Shown: piece by piece, positions 62,286-64,000 of the stretch
Numbering within the stretch: position 1 is the stretch's first letter
Layout of the letters: each line of letters opens with the position of its first letter
DNA from: Orientallactaga sibirica
Lineage: Eukaryota; Chordata; Mammalia; Rodentia; Dipodidae
Direction of reading: 5' to 3'
DNA length: 64,000 nucleotides
Assembly: GCA_036365145.1 (NCBI GenBank)
Contig: JAEOAD010002327.1
Coordinates: 434,001 to 498,000, forward strand
Position numbers and translations under genes: made by a program
The notes under the pieces: generated by a model
Seen by the model: only the letters and a program-made list of their open reading frames with translations
What the model was told of the DNA's origin: nothing
Databases searched by the model: none

Positions 62286-64000
62286 GCTGTTCTGTTCCCC
62301 AAATGAGTTGCTTTCATACGAAGACTCTTCAGTGCAGCAATATCAAACTTTCCTACTTTGTGTAATCTAACAAGATATACACCTTAGTAGATTAACCACA
62401 TTTCTAACGTAGTTTGTTTAGAAAACAAACCCCTTCATTGCCAAACACAGTACTGTGTGAAATAGGGCTGTTATTTTCCCGAAATCAGTTGCTTTCTTGA
62501 GAAGAGTCTTCAGGGCTGCAAGATCAAACTTTCCTAGTTTTTGTAATCTAACAAGATGTACAACATAATAGACTACCTTCATTTCTAAAGTAGTTTGTTT
62601 AGAAAACAAACCCATTCATTGCCGAACACAGTACTGTGTGAAATAAGGCTGTTCTGTTCCCCAAATGAGTTGGTTTCTTAAGAAGAGTCTTCAGTGCAGC
62701 AAGATCAAACTTTCCTAGTTTGTGTAATCTAACAAGAGGTACAACTTAGTAGATTAACCACATTTCTAACGTAGTTTCTTTAGAAAACAAAAGCCTTCAT
62801 TACCGAACACAGTACTGTGTGAAATAAGGCTGTTCTGTTCCCCAAATGAGTTCCTTTCTTACGAAGAGTCTTCAGTGCAGCAAGATCAAACTTTCCTAGT
62901 TTGTGTAATCTAACAAGTTGTACAATTTAGTAGATTAACCACATTTCTAAAGTAATTTGTTTAGAAAACAAACACCTTCATTGCAGAATGCAGTCCTGTG
63001 TGAAGTAAGCTAGTTCTGTTCTAAAAATGATTTGCTTTCTTACGAAGAGTCTTCAGTGCAGCAAGATCAAAGTTTCCTAGTTTGTGTAATCTAACAAGAT
63101 GTACAACTTAGAAGATTAAGCACATTTCTAACGTAGTTTGTTTAGAAAACAAAAGCCTTCATTGCCGAACACTGTACTGTGTGAAATAAGGCTGTTCTGT
63201 TCCCGAAATCAGTTGCTCACTTGAGAACAGTCTTCAGGGCAGCAAGATCAAACTTTCCTAGTTTTTGTAATCTAACATGATGTACAACTTAATAGACTAC
63301 CTTCATTTCTAAAGTAGTTTGTTTAGAAAACAAACCCATTCATTGCCGAACACACTACTGTGTGAAATAAGGCTGTTCTGTTCCCCAAATGAGTTGCTTT
63401 CTTACGAAGACTCTTCAGTGCAGCAAGATCAAACTTTCCTAGTTTGTGTAATCGAACAAGTTGTACAATTTAGTAGATTAACCACATTTTTAACGTAGTT
63501 TGTTTAGAAAATAAACACCTTCATTGCCTAACACAGTAGTGTGTGAAATAGGGCTATTCTGTACTCCAAATGAGTTGTTTTCTTACGAAGAGTCTTCAGT
63601 GCAGCAAGATCAAACTTTCGTAGTTTGTGTAATCTAACAAGATGTACAACTTAGTAGATTAAGCACATTTCTTATGTAGTTTGTTTAGATAACAAACGCC
63701 TTCATTGCTGAACACAGTACTGTGTGAAATAAGCCTGTTCTGATCACCTAATGAGTTGCTTTCTTACGAAGAGTCTTCAGTGCAGCAAGATCAAACTTTC
63801 CTAGTTTGTGTAATCTAACAAGATGTACAACTTAGTAGATTAACCACATTTCTAACGTAGTTTGTTTAGAAAACAAACGCCTTCATTGCCGAACACAGTA
63901 CTGTGTGAAATAAGGCTGCTCTGTTCCCGAAATCAATTGCTTTCTTGAGAAGAGTCTTCAGGGCAGCAAGATCAAACTTTCCTAGTTTTTGTAATCTAAC

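Larger units (their letters stand above)
1..64000. repeat. Satellite DNA array, 180-181 bp monomer, head-to-tail
   Basis: The same unit recurs from the first to the last base. The anchor AACGTAGTTTG (or a close variant) recurs at 123, 301, 483, 664, 844, 1024, 1201 and 1381, giving spacings of 177-182 bp, and this continues across the window. All monomers followed are in one orientation. No unique sequence, transposon, tRNA, rRNA or gene interrupts them. Arrays of nucleosome-sized monomers with higher-order copies are typical of eukaryotic centromeric or pericentromeric satellites, so that role is an inference from form. I do not recognise the family or species. The sequence shows no consensus CENP-B box. 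A subtelomeric or B-chromosome satellite is an alternative. Confidence 0.97.
60641..64000. repeat. Mixed monomer domain to the window end
   Basis: About 18-19 monomers of E, F, G, H, D, B and C type, close to consensus and with few private block markers. B units lie near 61850, 62570 and 63290, followed by C-like or H-like units. A last B unit begins near 63920 and is cut by the window end, so the array continues to the right. Confidence 0.83.

Noticed and set aside
1..64000. CRISPR-like array, because short palindromic repeats recur at regular distances
   Set aside because: The segments between the palindromes are themselves the same repeat and not unique spacers. The unit is about 181 bp and no cas gene is present.
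1..64000. CENP-B box
   Set aside because: I looked for a TTCG...CGGG type pattern in the consensus and subtypes and saw none. CpG-bearing pieces such as TTCCGCAAATG do not match.
1..64000. Known satellites (human alpha, Arabidopsis 178-bp, maize CentC)
   Set aside because: Unit length is similar to the first two, but the sequence motifs do not match what I know of any of them, so no family name is assigned.

Overview
The whole 64 kb window is one uninterrupted head-to-tail satellite DNA array. The repeat unit is about 180-181 bp, so the window holds roughly 355 monomers. All monomers that I followed lie in the same orientation. I see no protein-coding gene, RNA gene, transposon, CRISPR array or unique spacer. 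By my count on a consensus monomer, GC content is about 37%. The unit length, tandem arrangement, higher-order structure and absence of inserted elements suggest a eukaryotic chromosome, most likely a centromeric or pericentromeric core. I do not recognise the family. It is not human alpha satellite, Arabidopsis 178-bp or maize CentC sequence as I know them, and I cannot name the organism.

Each consensus monomer carries four short dyads in a fixed order: GAAGA-G-TCTTC, CAAACT-TTCCT-AGTTTG, GTTTGTTT-AGA-AAACAAAC and the perfect 14-bp palindrome ACACAGTACTGTGT. Together they occupy about 61 of 181 bp. I see no CENP-B-box-like motif in the consensus. The four CpG positions are the main variable sites, and most variants there are TpG or CpA, as expected if the array is cytosine-methylated in the germ line.

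The monomers fall into recognisable subtypes, labelled here B, C, D, E, F, G and H, that recur in preferred orders. A B monomer is usually followed by C, and a six-monomer cassette D-B-C'-F-G-H recurs around 35-38 kb. Higher-order layout: 1-3050 is copied at 16823-19872. A ten-monomer unit of about 1.81 kb occurs three times between 5321 and 11470, with a four-monomer insert after the first copy. A 21-monomer block is duplicated at about 21.7-25.5 and 25.5-29.3 kb. A nine-monomer block lies at 29.6-31.3 kb and recurs at 31.3 kb and 40.5 kb. About 8.2 kb from 31.3 kb is repeated from 40.5 kb (offset about 9.21 kb), and 36.75-40.47 kb is repeated at 50.3-54.0 kb (offset about 13.56 kb). A block of about 2.1-2.3 kb carrying three truncated monomers is duplicated at 56.3-58.6 and 58.6-60.6 kb. 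The remaining stretches are mixed monomers of the same family.

Nothing here works as a set of genes. The window records repeated unequal exchange, local amplification and deletion. Short open frames of 60-73 codons occur on the minus strand, but they are by-products of the repeat. All coordinates and offsets were read by eye, so block edges are approximate to tens of bases unless stated.
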